This document shows, piece after piece, positions 5,229-5,240 of a stretch of 5,240 bases of DNA (positions are counted from its first letter, which is position 1; each line of letters opens with the position of its first letter). The stretch is from Pseudomonadota bacterium (GTDB lineage: Bacteria > Pseudomonadota > Alphaproteobacteria > Rhizobiales > Rhizobiaceae), in assembly GCA_023433855.1 (NCBI GenBank), contig JAEYTV010000627.1:1-5240 (forward strand), read 5' to 3'. The position numbers and the translations under genes are program-made. The notes beneath the pieces are model-generated. The model saw only the letters and a program-made list of their open reading frames with translations. It searched no databases and was not told the origin of the DNA.

Positions 5229-5236
5229 ATGGTTAA
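5229..5236 (-). promoter_or_regulatory. TTAACCAT CtrA-type half-site
   Basis: The minus strand reads TTAACCAT, the eight-base half-site form reported for CtrA in several alphaproteobacteria. It stands 50 bases from the full box and shares GTTAACGGG with it on the plus strand (5175-5183 and 5232-5240). A single half-site is weak evidence alone; the pairing with the full box raises it. Confidence 0.4.
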
Positions 5237-5240
5237 CGGG

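Overview
The window looks like core chromosome of an alphaproteobacterium, most likely Rhizobiaceae (Rhizobium, Agrobacterium or Ensifer type). The reasons are high GC, GatA and GatC of clear alphaproteobacterial character, a DUF6105-type membrane protein that I know mainly from rhizobia, and a CtrA-type TTAA-N7-TTAA box. There is no sign of a mobile element, tRNA, rRNA or CRISPR array. The species assignment is inference from protein character, not from a database match.

Layout, left to right. A GNAT acetyltransferase gene on the minus strand (1-395) is cut off by the left edge. A 313-base divergent spacer (396-708) separates it from a small plus-strand gene for a YjhX/TopAI-family protein (709-966). 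A strong hairpin (974-1004) sits between that gene and a convergent minus-strand gene for a 90-residue conserved protein of unknown function (1005-1277). Next come gatA (1441-2922) and gatC (2980-3267), both minus strand, with a recognisable promoter before gatC and a candidate terminator after gatA. A UPF0173-type metallo-beta-lactamase-fold hydrolase (3380-4084, minus) is divergent from ruvX (4208-4702, plus). The 123-base spacer between them holds two perfect inverted repeats. Finally, two small membrane-protein genes on the minus strand (4968-5138 and 4639-4971) are joined by an ATGA overlap, and the second runs 64 bases into the 3' end of ruvX from the opposite strand.

Functions. GatA and GatC are two of the three subunits of the tRNA-dependent amidotransferase that converts misacylated Glu-tRNA(Gln), and in many species Asp-tRNA(Asn), to the amide forms. 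GatB is not in the window. RuvX (YqgF) is an RNase H-fold nuclease linked to 16S rRNA maturation. The YjhX homologue belongs to a family whose E. coli member inhibits topoisomerase I and is countered by YjhQ, a GNAT protein. The GNAT gene next door is therefore worth a look, although its orthology to YjhQ is unproven.

The most interesting signals are the CtrA-type box plus a TTAACCAT half-site before the membrane-protein pair, the convergent overlap of that pair with ruvX, and the GNAT/YjhX neighbourhood. I do not see a clearly new multi-gene system.
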